DNA of 64,000 bases from Cellulomonas sp. JZ18 (lineage in GTDB: Bacteria; Actinomycetota; Actinomycetes; Actinomycetales; Cellulomonadaceae). A model generated the notes under the pieces. It was not told the origin of the DNA. It made no database searches and was given only the letters and a program-made list of their open reading frames with translations. Shown here one piece after another: positions 44,459-54,196 of the stretch. Numbering within the stretch: position 1 is the stretch's first letter; each line of letters begins with the position of its first letter. Both the position numbers and the translations under genes were made by a program. The stretch covers positions 2,356,001 through 2,420,000 of the forward strand of contig NZ_CP045245.1 in the NCBI RefSeq assembly GCF_009720485.1, given 5' to 3'.

Positions 44459-45048
44459 AGCCCCGCGGCGGGCGGCACGCCGGCGGCGCGCCGGATCCGC
44501 ACCGCCGTGCGCACGTAGTCCAGACCCGTGACGAGCGTGACCCCGACCGCGCCGGCCATGACCACGGCCGCGAGCACGCCGACGACCGCCGGCAGCGCGT
44601 CGAGCGGGAGCAGGAAGAAGCCGATCGCGACCGACTGCAGGACCGTCTTGAGCTTGCCGCCGCGCGAGGCGGGCAGCACGACGTAGCGCAGCAGGAAGAA
44701 CCGCATCACCGTGATGCCGAGCTCGCGCACGAGGATCACGGCCGTGACCGCCCACCACAGCTCCCCGAGCCACGAGAGCAGCACGAGCGCCGTGCCCACG
44801 AGGAGCTTGTCGGCGATGGGGTCGAGGAGCTTGCCGAGGTCGGTCACCTGACCCGAGCGACGGGCGAGCCAGCCGTCGAGCCGGTCGGTGAGCGCGGCGG
44901 CGACGAACAGCCCGACCGCCAGCAGGCGGCCGCCGACCGTGTGACCGCCGTCGAGCAGCAGGGCGACGGCGAACACCGGCACGACCGCGATCCGCAGCAT
45001 CGTGACGACGTTCGCCGGGGTCCACACGGAAGCAGCGACGCCGACCAC
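44455..45048 (-). CDS. pgsA: CDP-diacylglycerol-glycerol-3-phosphate 3-phosphatidyltransferase
   Basis: A 197-residue membrane enzyme for phosphatidylglycerophosphate synthesis. The CDP-alcohol phosphotransferase motif is present: DRLDGWLARRSGQVTDLGKL followed by LDPIADK, with all Asp residues. Several hydrophobic helices surround it. I start at GTG 45048 (VVGVAASVWTPANVVTMLRI), because TAGGCT lies seven bases upstream, the spacing of a leaderless transcript; the frame extends further upstream. It is followed by cinA with a GTGA overlap. Confidence 0.88.
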   Translation of the reverse strand: MVGVAASVWTPANVVTMLRIAVVPVFAVALLLDGGHTVGGRLLAVGLFVAAALTDRLDGWLARRSGQVTDLGKLLDPIADKLLVGTALVLLSWLGELWWAVTAVILVRELGITVMRFFLLRYVVLPASRGGKLKTVLQSVAIGFFLLPLDALPAVVGVLAAVVMAGAVGVTLVTGLDYVRTAVRIRRAAGVPPAAGL

Positions 45049-45075
45049 GACGCACAGCCTAGGGCCGGTGACGGG

Positions 45076-45097
45076 GTGCCCCTGCAGCGAGGGGCAC
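45076..45097 (-). terminator. Terminator after the GGDEF-EAL gene
   Basis: GTGCCCCT-GCAGCG-AGGGGCAC is a perfect 8-base stem, next to a CCCGTGCACGGG palindrome. It lies just past the GGDEF-EAL stop on the minus strand and before the pgsA promoter. Confidence 0.65.
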
Positions 45098-45130
45098 TTC
45101 CCGTGCACGGGCACCGGGGCCCGGCGGGCG

Positions 45131-47299
45131 TCAGTCCTGCGGCTGCGCGGCGCCGTAGAGCCAGCCCTGGCCGTACCGCCAGCCGCTGCGGCGCAGGTGC
45201 ACGGCCTGCTCCTCGTGCTCGATGCCCTCGGCGATGGTCACCATGGCCAGCTCGCGCGCGAGCGCCCCGAGGGCCCGTACCACGCGGCCCGCGGTCGGGT
45301 CGTGCGGGATGCCGGAGGTGAACGACATGTCGAGCTTCACCCCGGCGACGGGCAGGTCGCGCAGGTAGGACAGGGGCGAGACACCGGTGCCGAAGTCGTC
45401 GAGGAGGATCGGCACGCCGGCGGCGGACAGCTGCGTCAGCTCGTGCCGGATGCGGGTGCCGGCCGCGACGAGGCTGGACTCCGTCAGCTCGAGCACGAGC
45501 CGCCCGGGTGCCACGCGGTGCCGGGACAGCTCCGCGAGCAGGCGGGTCGCGAGCTCGCCGTCGCCGAGCTGGTCGGCGGAGACGTTGACCGACACCCACC
45601 GCCCGTCGTCGCCGGTGCGGGCGAGGAACTCCACGACGCGCGTCGCCACGAGCTGCGCGAGGGCGACCGACACGCCGGCCTCCTGGGCGTGCGGCAGGAA
45701 CGCGCCGGGCAGGAGGAGCCCGCGGTGCGGGTGCTGCCAGCGCACGAGCGCCTCGTAGCCGACGACGTGCCCGTCGGACAGGTCGACGATCGGCTGGTAG
45801 TGCACGACCAGCTGGTCCTCCTCGACCGCCCGGACGAGCTCGCGGTGCGTCGTCGTCGCCGTGGACAGGCCCATCGACGGGTCGTACACCTCCGTGCGAC
45901 CACGGCCGGCGCCCTTCGCGCGGTACAGGGCCGCGTCGGCCGCCGCGAGCAGCGTCGGGGCACCGCCCTCGACGAGCGAGGCGTCCGCCAGCGCCACGCC
46001 GACGCTCGCCGCGACGCGCGTCCGCCGACGCCCCAGCCGCACGGGCTCGCGCAGGCCGCCGTGGATCTGGTTCGCGACGTCGAAGACGGCCTTCGCGGCG
46101 TCCTCGTCCTGCACGACGACGACGAACTCGTCGCCGCCGAGCCGCGCGACCGTGCCGCTGCTGCCGGTCGCCGCCCGCAGCACGCCCGCGACGTGCACGA
46201 GCAGCGCGTCCCCGGCCGCGTGCCCGTACCGGTCGTTGACCTCCTTGAACCCGTCGAGGTCGCACGCCAGCACGGCCGTGCGGTGCAGGGCGCCGGGCTG
46301 CTCGAGCGCGGCCTGCAGCACCTCCTGCAGCAGCGTCCGGTTGGCCAGCCCCGTCAGCGGGTCGTGCATGGCCCGGTGCGTCAGCATCTCCGCCTGCAGG
46401 CGCGACTCGGTCGCGTCCCGCACCTGCACGACCACCCGGTCCGGCCGCCCGTCCGGCGCACGGACGAGGGCCGCGTCGAGCACGACCCAGACGAGCTGGC
46501 CGTCGGCACGCCGGCAGCGCATCTCGAGGGAGAAGCGGTGCTGCTCGCCGCTGAGCAGCCGGTCGAGCTGGAGCCGCTGCGCCGCACGGTCCTCGGGCGC
46601 GGTGAGCTCGTCGACCCGGTAGCCCCGCAGCGCCGCCGCGTGCGTGCCGAGCAGCTCGGCGAGCGCGACGTTCGCCTCCGCGACGCGCCAGTCCAGGTCG
46701 ACGAGCGCCATGCCGATCGGGGCGTTCTCCATCGCGACCCGGAACTGCGTCTCGCTGCGCGACAGCGCGGCCTCGACCTCACGGCGCAGCGTGACGTCGA
46801 CGAGCGTCGTCAGGACCGCCGACGGGGCGCCCTCGGCCTCGGGCAGCGGGAGGGTCGCGACCTGCACGAGACGGGGACGCGCGCCCGGTCCCGGCGGGAC
46901 GACGCCGACCACGCGGGGGTCGTCGTCCGCCGGACGCGGGCCCAGCGCGAGCGCCGCGCTCGTGGCGAGCCCGCGCTCGTCGACGAGGACGAGGGGCAGG
47001 TCGGCGACGCGGCGGCCGACGGCCGCCTGCCGGTCGAGCCCGAGGATCTCGGCCGCCCGCTCCGACAGGTCGAGCACGTGCCCCGACGTGGACTGCACGA
47101 GCACGCCCTCGCGCGTCACCGACTGCAGGGCGTCGTACCGGCGCCGCAGCTCCTGGGCCGTGGTCAGCAGGCCCGACGCGCGCCGCCGCTGCGCCCGCTC
47201 GCGGTGGAGCAGGACGAGGACCGCGACGAGGGCGACCAGCGCCACGACCGCGATCACGGTGCTGACGGCGCCGAGGGGCGCGAGGGAGCCGAGGTCCAC
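45131..47299 (-). CDS. Membrane GGDEF-EAL cyclic di-GMP protein with PAS domains
   Basis: A 722-residue protein: one N-terminal membrane helix (VSTVIAVVALVALVAVLVLL), a PAS-like segment (ALQSVTREGVLVQS), a second PAS (FRVAMENAPIGMALVDLDW), a GGDEF domain with intact LGGDEFV and an EAL domain with intact GYEALVRWQHP and LDDFGTGVSPLSYL. Both catalytic signatures survive, so it could make and break cyclic di-GMP. No RxxD inhibitory site is seen just before GGDEF. The GTG start is 9 bases after the ftsK stop, suggesting cotranscription with ftsK. Its position between pgsA and ftsK is not part of the usual conserved order. Confidence 0.9.
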   Translation of the reverse strand: MDLGSLAPLGAVSTVIAVVALVALVAVLVLLHRERAQRRRASGLLTTAQELRRRYDALQSVTREGVLVQSTSGHVLDLSERAAEILGLDRQAAVGRRVADLPLVLVDERGLATSAALALGPRPADDDPRVVGVVPPGPGARPRLVQVATLPLPEAEGAPSAVLTTLVDVTLRREVEAALSRSETQFRVAMENAPIGMALVDLDWRVAEANVALAELLGTHAAALRGYRVDELTAPEDRAAQRLQLDRLLSGEQHRFSLEMRCRRADGQLVWVVLDAALVRAPDGRPDRVVVQVRDATESRLQAEMLTHRAMHDPLTGLANRTLLQEVLQAALEQPGALHRTAVLACDLDGFKEVNDRYGHAAGDALLVHVAGVLRAATGSSGTVARLGGDEFVVVVQDEDAAKAVFDVANQIHGGLREPVRLGRRRTRVAASVGVALADASLVEGGAPTLLAAADAALYRAKGAGRGRTEVYDPSMGLSTATTTHRELVRAVEEDQLVVHYQPIVDLSDGHVVGYEALVRWQHPHRGLLLPGAFLPHAQEAGVSVALAQLVATRVVEFLARTGDDGRWVSVNVSADQLGDGELATRLLAELSRHRVAPGRLVLELTESSLVAAGTRIRHELTQLSAAGVPILLDDFGTGVSPLSYLRDLPVAGVKLDMSFTSGIPHDPTAGRVVRALGALARELAMVTIAEGIEHEEQAVHLRRSGWRYGQGWLYGAAQPQD

Positions 47300-47308
47300 G
47301 CCGCTGGC

Positions 47309-49946
47309 TCAGTCGGCGTCGGCGGCCCCGTACCCGGTGTCGCCCTCCCCCGGGTCGTCGGGTCCGTCGTCGTCAGCGGGCGCGGCGCTCTCGCCCCGCA
47401 GCATCGCGAGCGTGCCGGGCAGGTCGTCGGGCTGGACGAGCACCTCGCGCGCCTTCGACCCCTCGGACGGACCGACGATCTCCCGCGACTCGAGCAGGTC
47501 CATGAGGCGGCCGGCCTTGGCGAAGCCGACCCGCAGCTTGCGCTGCAGCATGGACGTCGACCCGAACTGCGTGGTCACGACCAGCTCGGCCGCCTGCAGC
47601 AGCAGGTCGAGGTCGTCGCCGATGTCCTCGTCCACCTGCTTCTTCGCGGCCTGGACGGTGACGTCCTCGCGGTAGACCGGCTTGAGCTGCGACTTCACGT
47701 GCTCGACGACCGCGTGGATCTCCGACTCGGACACCCACGCCCCTGCGTGCGCATGGGCTTCGCCGCGCCCATCGGCAGGAACAGCGCGTCACCCTGGCCG
47801 ATGAGCTTCTCGGCGCCGGGCTGGTCGAGCACGACGCGCGAGTCGGTGAGCGAGCTCGTGGCGAACGCGAGCCGGGACGGCACGTTCGCCTTGATGAGAC
47901 CCGTGACGACGTCGACCGACGGTCGCTGCGTCGCGAGCACGAGGTGGATGCCGGCGGCGCGCGCGAGCTGGGTGATGCGCTGGATCGACGCCTCGACGTC
48001 GCGCGGGGCGACCATCATGAGGTCGGCGAGCTCGTCGACGATCACCAGCAGGTACGGGTACGTCGCGATCTTGCGCTCGGACCCCGGCAGCGGCTTGACC
48101 TTGCCCGCGCGGACGGCGGCGTTGAAGTCGTCGATGTGCTTGTAGCCGAACATCGCGAGGTCGTCGTAGCGCGCCTCCATCTCCTTCACGACCCACTCGA
48201 GGGCCTCCGCGGCCTTCTTCGGGTTCGTGATGATGGGCGTGATGAGGTGCGGGATGCCCTCGTAGAGCGTGAGCTCGACGCGCTTGGGGTCGACGAGGAT
48301 CATGCGGACCTCGTCGGGCGTCGAGCGCATGAGGATCGAGACGATCATCGAGTTCACGAACGACGACTTGCCCGCGCCGGTGGCGCCCGCGACGAGCAGG
48401 TGCGGCATCTTCGCGAGGTTCGCGACGACGTAGCCGCCCTCGACGTCCTTGCCGACGCCGATGACCATCGGGTGCTCGGTCCGCTTGGCCGCGCTCGAGC
48501 GCAGCACGTCGCCCAGCGCCACGGTCTCGCGGTCCGTGTTCGGGATCTCGATGCCGATGGCGGACTTGCCCGGGATGGGCGACAGGATGCGCACGTCGGC
48601 GCTCGCGACCGCGTACGCGATGTTCTTGCTCAGCGCGGTGACCCGCTCGACCTTGACGCCGTTGCCGAGCTCGACCTCGTAGCGCGTGACCGTCGGACCG
48701 CGCGTGAACCCCGTGACCTGGGCGTCGATCTGGAACTGCTCGAGGACCGACGTGAGGGAGTCGACGACGCGGTCGTTCGCGGCCGAGCGCACCTTGTGCG
48801 GCGCCCCCTTGGCGAGCGCGTCCTCGGACGGCAGCACGTAGACGACGTCACCCTCGAGCATCGGCTGCTCACCGCGGGGCACGCCCGTGGTGGGCGGCGC
48901 CTCGAGCGCGGTCCCCACGGCGGCCACGGCCGCGGTCGGCGCCGTCGGCGGGGCGGGGGCCATGCGGGCCGTCGGGGCCTCGTCGGCGTCCTCGACGGCG
49001 TCGGGCACGTCCGAGCGGTCCACGACGGCGGCACGCTGGTACGCCTCGTCGCCCTCGTACTCGTCCAGCCGGTCGTCGTCGGGTCCCGGGGGCTCCTCGG
49101 CCCGGGGACGGCGCGAGAGCAGGCGCGGCTTGCGCCGCGGCTTGTCCACCGGCTCGGGTCGCGCGCTGTGCAGCGCCTCGATGACGAGCGGTGCGTCGTC
49201 GTCCTCCTCGACCGCCTCCGCCTCGTGCTGGCCGGTGAGCCGGCGGTAGAGGGCCGACAGGCGCGGCCCGATCTGGTGCACGGGCGTGGCGGTGACGACG
49301 AGCACGCCGAAGAACGCGAGGATGCCGAGCAGCAGCGCGGCGACGACCGGGGTGAGCAGGGTCGCGAGCGGGGTGCCGACGCCGAAGCCGACGATCCCGC
49401 CCGCCTCGCGCAGGGCGGGCATGTCGTCCGTGCCCGGGCGACCGTGCGCGACGTGCACGATGGAGCAGACGGCGACGGTGATCGCCGTCAGGCCGATGCC
49501 GATGCGCGAGTTGGCCTGGGCCCGGTCGGGGTGGCGCATGAGGCGCACCGCGATGCCGAGCAGCACCACGGGGACGACCACGCCGACGACGCCGAACGTG
49601 CCGGCGACGACGTTGTGCACGACGTCCCCGGCGGTCCCCGACAGGTCCCACCACTCGCGCGCCGCGACGACGACCGCGAGCGCGAGCAGGGTGAACGCCA
49701 GCCCGTCGCGGCGGTGTGCCGGGTCCAGGTCGCGCGCGCCCCGGCCGATGCGCCGCGCCGTGCCGCCGACGAGGTGCGCACCGCCCATCCAGATGCCGCG
49801 GACGATGCGCAGCGGCAGGGCGGGCTGCGGGGGCGGGGCCGGTGCACGACCGGCGGGTCGCGTCGAGCCGCCGCGCGTGGTGCCCCGCGACGACGACCCC
49901 CGGAGCGCGTCGAGCGCGCGGGGGTCGGGGTCGTACGGGTCGCCAT
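47309..49946 (-). CDS. ftsK: DNA translocase FtsK, two frameshifts as sequenced
   Basis: About 879 residues. An N-terminal membrane domain with four hydrophobic helices ([18 protein letters not shown] onward) and a Pro-rich linker lead into the motor, with Walker [14 protein letters not shown] and Walker [16 protein letters not shown] gamma winged-helix domain reads DNA orientation at the end. The frame breaks at CCCCC 49897-49901 (one more base gives [11 protein letters not shown]) and at CCCC 47740-47743 (one more gives [12 protein letters not shown]). The gene is normally essential or nearly so, so these are probably base-call errors. TACCGT seven bases before ATG 49946 suggests a leaderless start. 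Confidence 0.88.
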
Positions 49947-50027
49947 GGTCCTCACGGTAGCCGCCCGAGGCACGCCTCCCCCGCTCCCGGGGCCCGTGTC
50001 GGGCACTCCGTGGCCCGACGGCGACCC

Positions 50028-50438
50028 TCACCCCCGCAGCAGCCCGACACCGAGCGTCACGACACCGGCGGCGAGGAACCCCGCGCCGAGCGGCAGCAGC
50101 ACGACCCAGCCGTTCGGGCGCGTGCGCCCCTGCCCCGTGGCGGAGAGGAAGAAGCCGGCGGGAAGGAGGACCGCCGCGACGAGCACGCCGGTCTGCGCGA
50201 GCCAGCGCCAGCCCCCGTCCAGACCCGTCGCCTCGCCGAGCAGCAGGCAGACGAGGCCGAGCGTGACGAGGACGCCCGCGTGCGCGTGGCCGGCGCGGAA
50301 GAACGACCGCTGGAAGTCGGTCGCCGGCACGCGCCCGGTCACCACGCGGACGAGGAACCACCCGCCGGACTCGATCGCGACGACCGTGAGGGCGACGACG
50401 CCGGCGGTGGTCCGGGCTGCCTCGGTGAGCTCGATCAT
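50028..50438 (-). CDS. Four-helix membrane protein of unknown function
   Basis: A 136-residue protein with four hydrophobic helices. The conserved-looking FFRAGHAHAGVLVTLGLV, with two His in a membrane segment, could bind metal or heme, but I do not recognise the family. ATG 50438 follows AGAGAGG. It is divergent from a TetR regulator across 73 bases that contain a TAAC-GGT-GTTA dyad, so it is the probable target of that regulator. Confidence 0.7.
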   Translation of the reverse strand: MIELTEAARTTAGVVALTVVAIESGGWFLVRVVTGRVPATDFQRSFFRAGHAHAGVLVTLGLVCLLLGEATGLDGGWRWLAQTGVLVAAVLLPAGFFLSATGQGRTRPNGWVVLLPLGAGFLAAGVVTLGVGLLRG

Positions 50439-50454
50439 CAGGGCCTCTCTTTCG

Positions 50455-50465
50455 TAACGGTGTTA
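50455..50465. promoter_or_regulatory. TetR-type operator between the membrane protein and tetR
   Basis: TAACGGTGTTA is a perfect dyad (TAAC, GGT, GTTA) in the short divergent region, with weaker outer symmetry (TTC and GAA). GTAAC-type dyads are typical of TetR-family operators. It would control both genes. Confidence 0.55.
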
Positions 50466-50511
50466 TGGAACATCGTCACGGATCGCGCCGTCAAGGTCGT
50501 AACCTCGTGCC

Positions 50512-51142
50512 ATGCCCCGCCCCGCGTGCACGACGACGCCCTGCGCGACCGGCTGCTCGAGGAGGCCACGCGCGTCGTGGCGGAGGGCGGGACGCGTGCG
50601 CTCACCGTCCGCGACGTCGCCGCACGCGCCGGCACGTCCTCCAGCGCCGTGTACGCCCTGTTCGGCGGCCGCGACGCCCTCCTCGAGGCGGTGGGCGCAC
50701 GCGCGTCCGACCGCTTCGCCGTACACCTGCGCGCCACGCCGCGCACCGGGCACGCCGCGGCGGACCTGCTCGCGCTCGGCGTCGCCTACCGGCGCTTCGC
50801 CCTCGCGGAGCCGCAGTCCTACCGCGTGATGTTCACGAGCCCGGGGCGGGCGCCGGCCACCCCGCGAGCGGCCCCGTCACCGAGACGCCCACCTTCCTCG
50901 TCCTGCGGGACGCGGTGCGGCACGCCCTCACCGAGCCCCCCGCCGCCACCGCGTACGGGCCCGCGGGCGCGAGCGACGCGGACGTGACCCGGGCCGCCAC
51001 GCACGTGTGGGCCCTCGCGCACGGCTGGGTCACCCTCGAGCTCGACGGCCTGCTGCCGTGGCCCGGCGAGCAGCGCGACGAGCGGTACGCCGCGGCGCTG
51101 CGCGCCGCCGGTCCCGGGCTGCTCGGACCGCCCCCGCCCTGA
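50512..51142 (+). CDS. TetR/AcrR family transcriptional regulator, frameshifted as sequenced
   Basis: About 210 residues. The N-terminal helix-turn-helix is RDRLLEEATRVVAEGGTRAL, VRDVAARAGTSSSAVYALFG and GRDALLEAV. The C-terminal domain (TETPTFLVLRDAVRHALTEP, HVWALAHGWVTLELDGLLPW) resembles TetR_C_33/WHG-type ligand domains. The frame breaks at GGGG 50843-50846; one G gives SPGAGAGHPASG. A second missing C in 50520-50523 would join ATG 50512 to the frame; otherwise the start is GTG 50526. TAACCT six bases before the ATG would make it leaderless. The effector is unknown. Confidence 0.78.
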
Positions 51143-51195
51143 CGCCCGGCGCCGGCCCCCTGACGGCGTCGGTGCCCGGTGGCAGCATCGGCGGC

Positions 51196-52326
51196 ATGTC
51201 CGCACCACGTGTCCCGCGCCTCGCCGCCCTGCGGTACCGGACGCACGTGCAGCAGCTCGACCGCGCGCCCGCCTGCGCGCGCGGGCCGCAGGACGTCGCG
51301 GTCCTCGACGCCGGCGTCCAGGACACCGGGCCCGACGGCGCCCTGTGGGCCCTCGCCCTGCGCGGCCTCGACGTGCGCGCCGGTGCGTGGCCCGACGCGC
51401 TCGCGCTCGCCTGGACCGTCCGTGGAGCGCCGCACGCCTACCGGCGCGCCGACCTCGTCGACGTCGAGCGGGCGCTGCGGCCCTGGTCCGCCGAGGACGC
51501 CGCGAAGCGGGTGTTCGACGCGGCACGTCCGCTCCGCGCCGGGGGGATCGACCCCCGCGACGCCCTCGCCGCCGCCGCGCGCGCCCTGCGGGACGTCGTC
51601 GACGAGCCCCGCCCCAAGGGTGAGGTGTCGACCGCGATGACCGCACGCATGCCCGAGCCGTACCTGCGCTGGTGCCGTCCCTGCGGCACGACGCACATGT
51701 ACGAGCAGACGTTCCGGCTCGCCGCCCTGCACGCCGGCCTCGAGCTCGAGCCCGGCACGTCACCGCCCGTGCTGCGCCGGGTGCCGGGATGGCCCCACGA
51801 CGCCGTCGCCCGCACCGACGCCGCGCCGCCCGGCGGACCGCACGACCTCGTCCGGACCGCCCTGCGGTTCCTCGGCCCCACCACGCCGCGACGGGTCGCC
51901 GCGTTCCTCGACTCCCCCGTGCGCGACGTCACCGCACGGTGGCCGGACGACGTCGTCGAGGTCGACGTCGACGGCGAGCGCGCGGACGTGCTCGCCGAGG
52001 ACCTGGACGCGCTGCGAACGGCCACCGCTGCCGCCGACGGACCCGTCGTGCGGCTGCTCGGCCCGTTCGACCTGTTCCTGCAGGCGCGCGACCGCACGCT
52101 GCTCGTCCCCGACACCGCCCGGCACCGGGCCCTGTGGCCCACGCTCGGGCGACCGGGGGCGGTCCTGCGGGACGGCGAGGTCGTCGGCACCTGGCGCCCG
52201 CGCGCCCGCGGCCGACGGCTCGCGCTCGAGCTCGACCCGTGGGAGCCGTGGGACGCCGCGACCCGCGCCGCGGTCGACACCGAGCACGAACGCCTCGCGG
52301 CGTTCCGCGGCGTCCACGCGGCGTGA
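51196..52326 (+). CDS. Winged-helix DNA-binding domain protein (HTH_42/YcaQ-like)
   Basis: A 376-residue soluble protein. AVLDAGVQDTGPDGALWALA near the N-terminus, FRLAALHAGLEL and TALRFLGPTTPRRVAAFLDS in the middle, then RLLGPFDLFLQARDRTLLVP and GTWRPRARGRRLALELDPW at the end are the layout of the HTH_42 family. That family includes the DNA glycosylases AlkZ/YcaQ. The glutamine-containing motif here (GVQDTG) differs from the QxQ/QxD sites of characterised glycosylases, so glycosylase activity is not assured. ATG 51196 has CAGCAT seven bases upstream and no ribosome site. Confidence 0.72.
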   Translation: MSAPRVPRLAALRYRTHVQQLDRAPACARGPQDVAVLDAGVQDTGPDGALWALALRGLDVRAGAWPDALALAWTVRGAPHAYRRADLVDVERALRPWSAEDAAKRVFDAARPLRAGGIDPRDALAAAARALRDVVDEPRPKGEVSTAMTARMPEPYLRWCRPCGTTHMYEQTFRLAALHAGLELEPGTSPPVLRRVPGWPHDAVARTDAAPPGGPHDLVRTALRFLGPTTPRRVAAFLDSPVRDVTARWPDDVVEVDVDGERADVLAEDLDALRTATAAADGPVVRLLGPFDLFLQARDRTLLVPDTARHRALWPTLGRPGAVLRDGEVVGTWRPRARGRRLALELDPWEPWDAATRAAVDTEHERLAAFRGVHAA

Positions 52327-52447
52327 GGGGGGGCGCAGCCCAGGCCGTGACCCGCAACCGGCCCGAGCCTGCGCTCCGCTCCCGGCGGGTGCGCTGCGCG
52401 CCCCCACCGTCCGCTGCGCTGCGGCTCAGGCCCCTGACCCCGCGGTC

Positions 52448-52470
52448 GGCCCGAGCCTGCGGCTCAGGCC
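52448..52470. terminator. Hairpin between the winged-helix gene and rnj
   Basis: GGCCCGAGCC-TGC-GGCTCAGGCC pairs with one mismatch and overlaps the rnj stop. Related GGCCCGAGCCTGCG sequence recurs near 52361, so the 137-base gap looks repetitive. Confidence 0.4.
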
Positions 52471-54149
52471 TCCACGACGACGGGGATGATCATCGGGCGG
52501 CGCCGCAGCCTGCTCGACACCCAGCGGCCGACGACCCGGCGCATCACCTGCTGCAGCTGGTGGGTGTCCGTCGCTCCCCCGCGCACGGCGTCCTCGAGCG
52601 CCGCCGTGACCTGCGGGAGGATCTCGTCGAACACGTCGTCCTGCTCCGCGACGCCCCGGGCGTGGATCTGCGGCCCGGCGAGCACCTTGCCGTCCTGGGA
52701 CGACACGACCGCGAAGATCGACACGAAGCCCTCGTCGCCGAGGATGCGGCGGTCCTTGAGCTCCGCGTCGGTGAGCTCACCGACGCTCGACCCGTCGACG
52801 TACACGTAGCCGCACGGCACGGCACCGACGACCCGCGCCCGGCCGTCGACCAGGTCGACCACCACACCGTCCTCGGCGAGCACGACGCGGTCGGCCGGCA
52901 CGCCCGTCCGCACCGCGAGCGCGGCGTTCGCGATCAGGTGGCGCACCTCGCCGTGCACGGGCATGACGTTGCGCGGGCGCAGGATGTTGTAGCAGTAGAG
53001 GAGCTCGCCGGCGCTCGCGTGGCCGGACACGTGCACCTTCGCGTTCCCCGAGTGCACGACGCGCGCGCCGAGACGCATCAGGCCGTTGATCACGCGGAAC
53101 ACCGCGTTCTCGTTGCCCGGGATCAGGCTCGACGCGAGCACGACCGTGTCGCCCGGGCCCACGGACACCTTGTGGTCGTTGTTCGCGATGCGCGACAGCG
53201 CGGCCATCGGCTCGCCCTGCGACCCGGTGCACATGAGCACGACCCGGTCGTCGGGCAGCTGCTCGATCTGCTTGAGGTCGACGAGCACGCCGTCCGGGAC
53301 CTTGAGGTAGCCGAGCTCGGCGGCGATGCCCATGTTGCGCACCATCGAGCGCCCGACGAGGGCGACGAGACGCTCGTTCGCGACGGCCGCGTCGATGACC
53401 TGCTGGACGCGGTGCACGTGGGACGCGAACGACGCGACGACGACGCGCCCGGTCGACTCGGCGAAGACCTGGTCGAGCACCGGCCCGATCTCGCGCTCCG
53501 GCGTGACGAAGCCCGGCACCTCCGCGTTCGTGGAGTCGACCATGAACAGGTCGACCCCCTCCTCGCCGAGACGCGCGAACGCGCGCAGGTCGGTGATGCG
53601 GCCGTCGAGCGGGAGCTGGTCCATCTTGAAGTCGCCGGTGTGCAGGACCGTGCCGGCCTTCGTGCGCACCGCGACCGCGAGGGCGTCGGGGATGGAGTGG
53701 TTGACCGCGACGAACTCGCAGCCGAACACGCCGAGCTGCTCGACCTGGCCCTCGCGCACCGCGAGCGTCACCGGGGTGATGCGGTGCTCCTTGAGCTTCG
53801 CCTCGACGAACGCGAGCGTCAGCTGCGAGCCGACGAGCGGGATGTCGCGGCGCAGGCGCAGCAGGTAGGGCACGGCCCCGATGTGGTCCTCGTGCCCGTG
53901 CGTGAGGACGATCGCCTCGATGTCGTCGAGCCGGTCCCGGATGTAGTCGAAGTCCGGGAGGATCAGGTCCACGCCCGGCTGGTGGTCCTCGGGGAACAGG
54001 ACGCCGCAGTCGATGACGAGCAGGCGGCCGGCGTGCTCGAGCACGGCCATGTTGCGCCCGACCTCGCCCAGGCCGCCGAGCGGCACGATCCGCAGGCCGC
54101 CCTCGGGCAGCGGCGGCGGCAGGGTGAGGTCGGGGTGCGGGTGACTCAT
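52464..54149 (-). CDS. rnj: Ribonuclease J
   Basis: A 561-residue metallo-beta-lactamase/beta-CASP ribonuclease with 5' exo- and endonuclease activity. The metal site is in VLTHGHEDHIGAVPYLLR, with TGDFKMDQ and SFASHVHRVQQ. The beta-CASP region has CTGSQGEPMAALSRIANN and the C-terminal SGHASAGEL and PVHGEVRHL. ATG 54149 follows AGGAG by four bases. It lies 47 bases behind dapA on the same strand, the conserved dapA-rnj order of actinobacteria. Confidence 0.96.
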   Translation of the reverse strand: MSHPHPDLTLPPPLPEGGLRIVPLGGLGEVGRNMAVLEHAGRLLVIDCGVLFPEDHQPGVDLILPDFDYIRDRLDDIEAIVLTHGHEDHIGAVPYLLRLRRDIPLVGSQLTLAFVEAKLKEHRITPVTLAVREGQVEQLGVFGCEFVAVNHSIPDALAVAVRTKAGTVLHTGDFKMDQLPLDGRITDLRAFARLGEEGVDLFMVDSTNAEVPGFVTPEREIGPVLDQVFAESTGRVVVASFASHVHRVQQVIDAAVANERLVALVGRSMVRNMGIAAELGYLKVPDGVLVDLKQIEQLPDDRVVLMCTGSQGEPMAALSRIANNDHKVSVGPGDTVVLASSLIPGNENAVFRVINGLMRLGARVVHSGNAKVHVSGHASAGELLYCYNILRPRNVMPVHGEVRHLIANAALAVRTGVPADRVVLAEDGVVVDLVDGRARVVGAVPCGYVYVDGSSVGELTDAELKDRRILGDEGFVSIFAVVSSQDGKVLAGPQIHARGVAEQDDVFDEILPQVTAALEDAVRGGATDTHQLQQVMRRVVGRWVSSRLRRRPMIIPVVVEA

Positions 54150-54196
54150 GGAGCTCCTGTGGGTCGTGGCCCGCTCCGCTGCGTCGAGCGGTGCGA

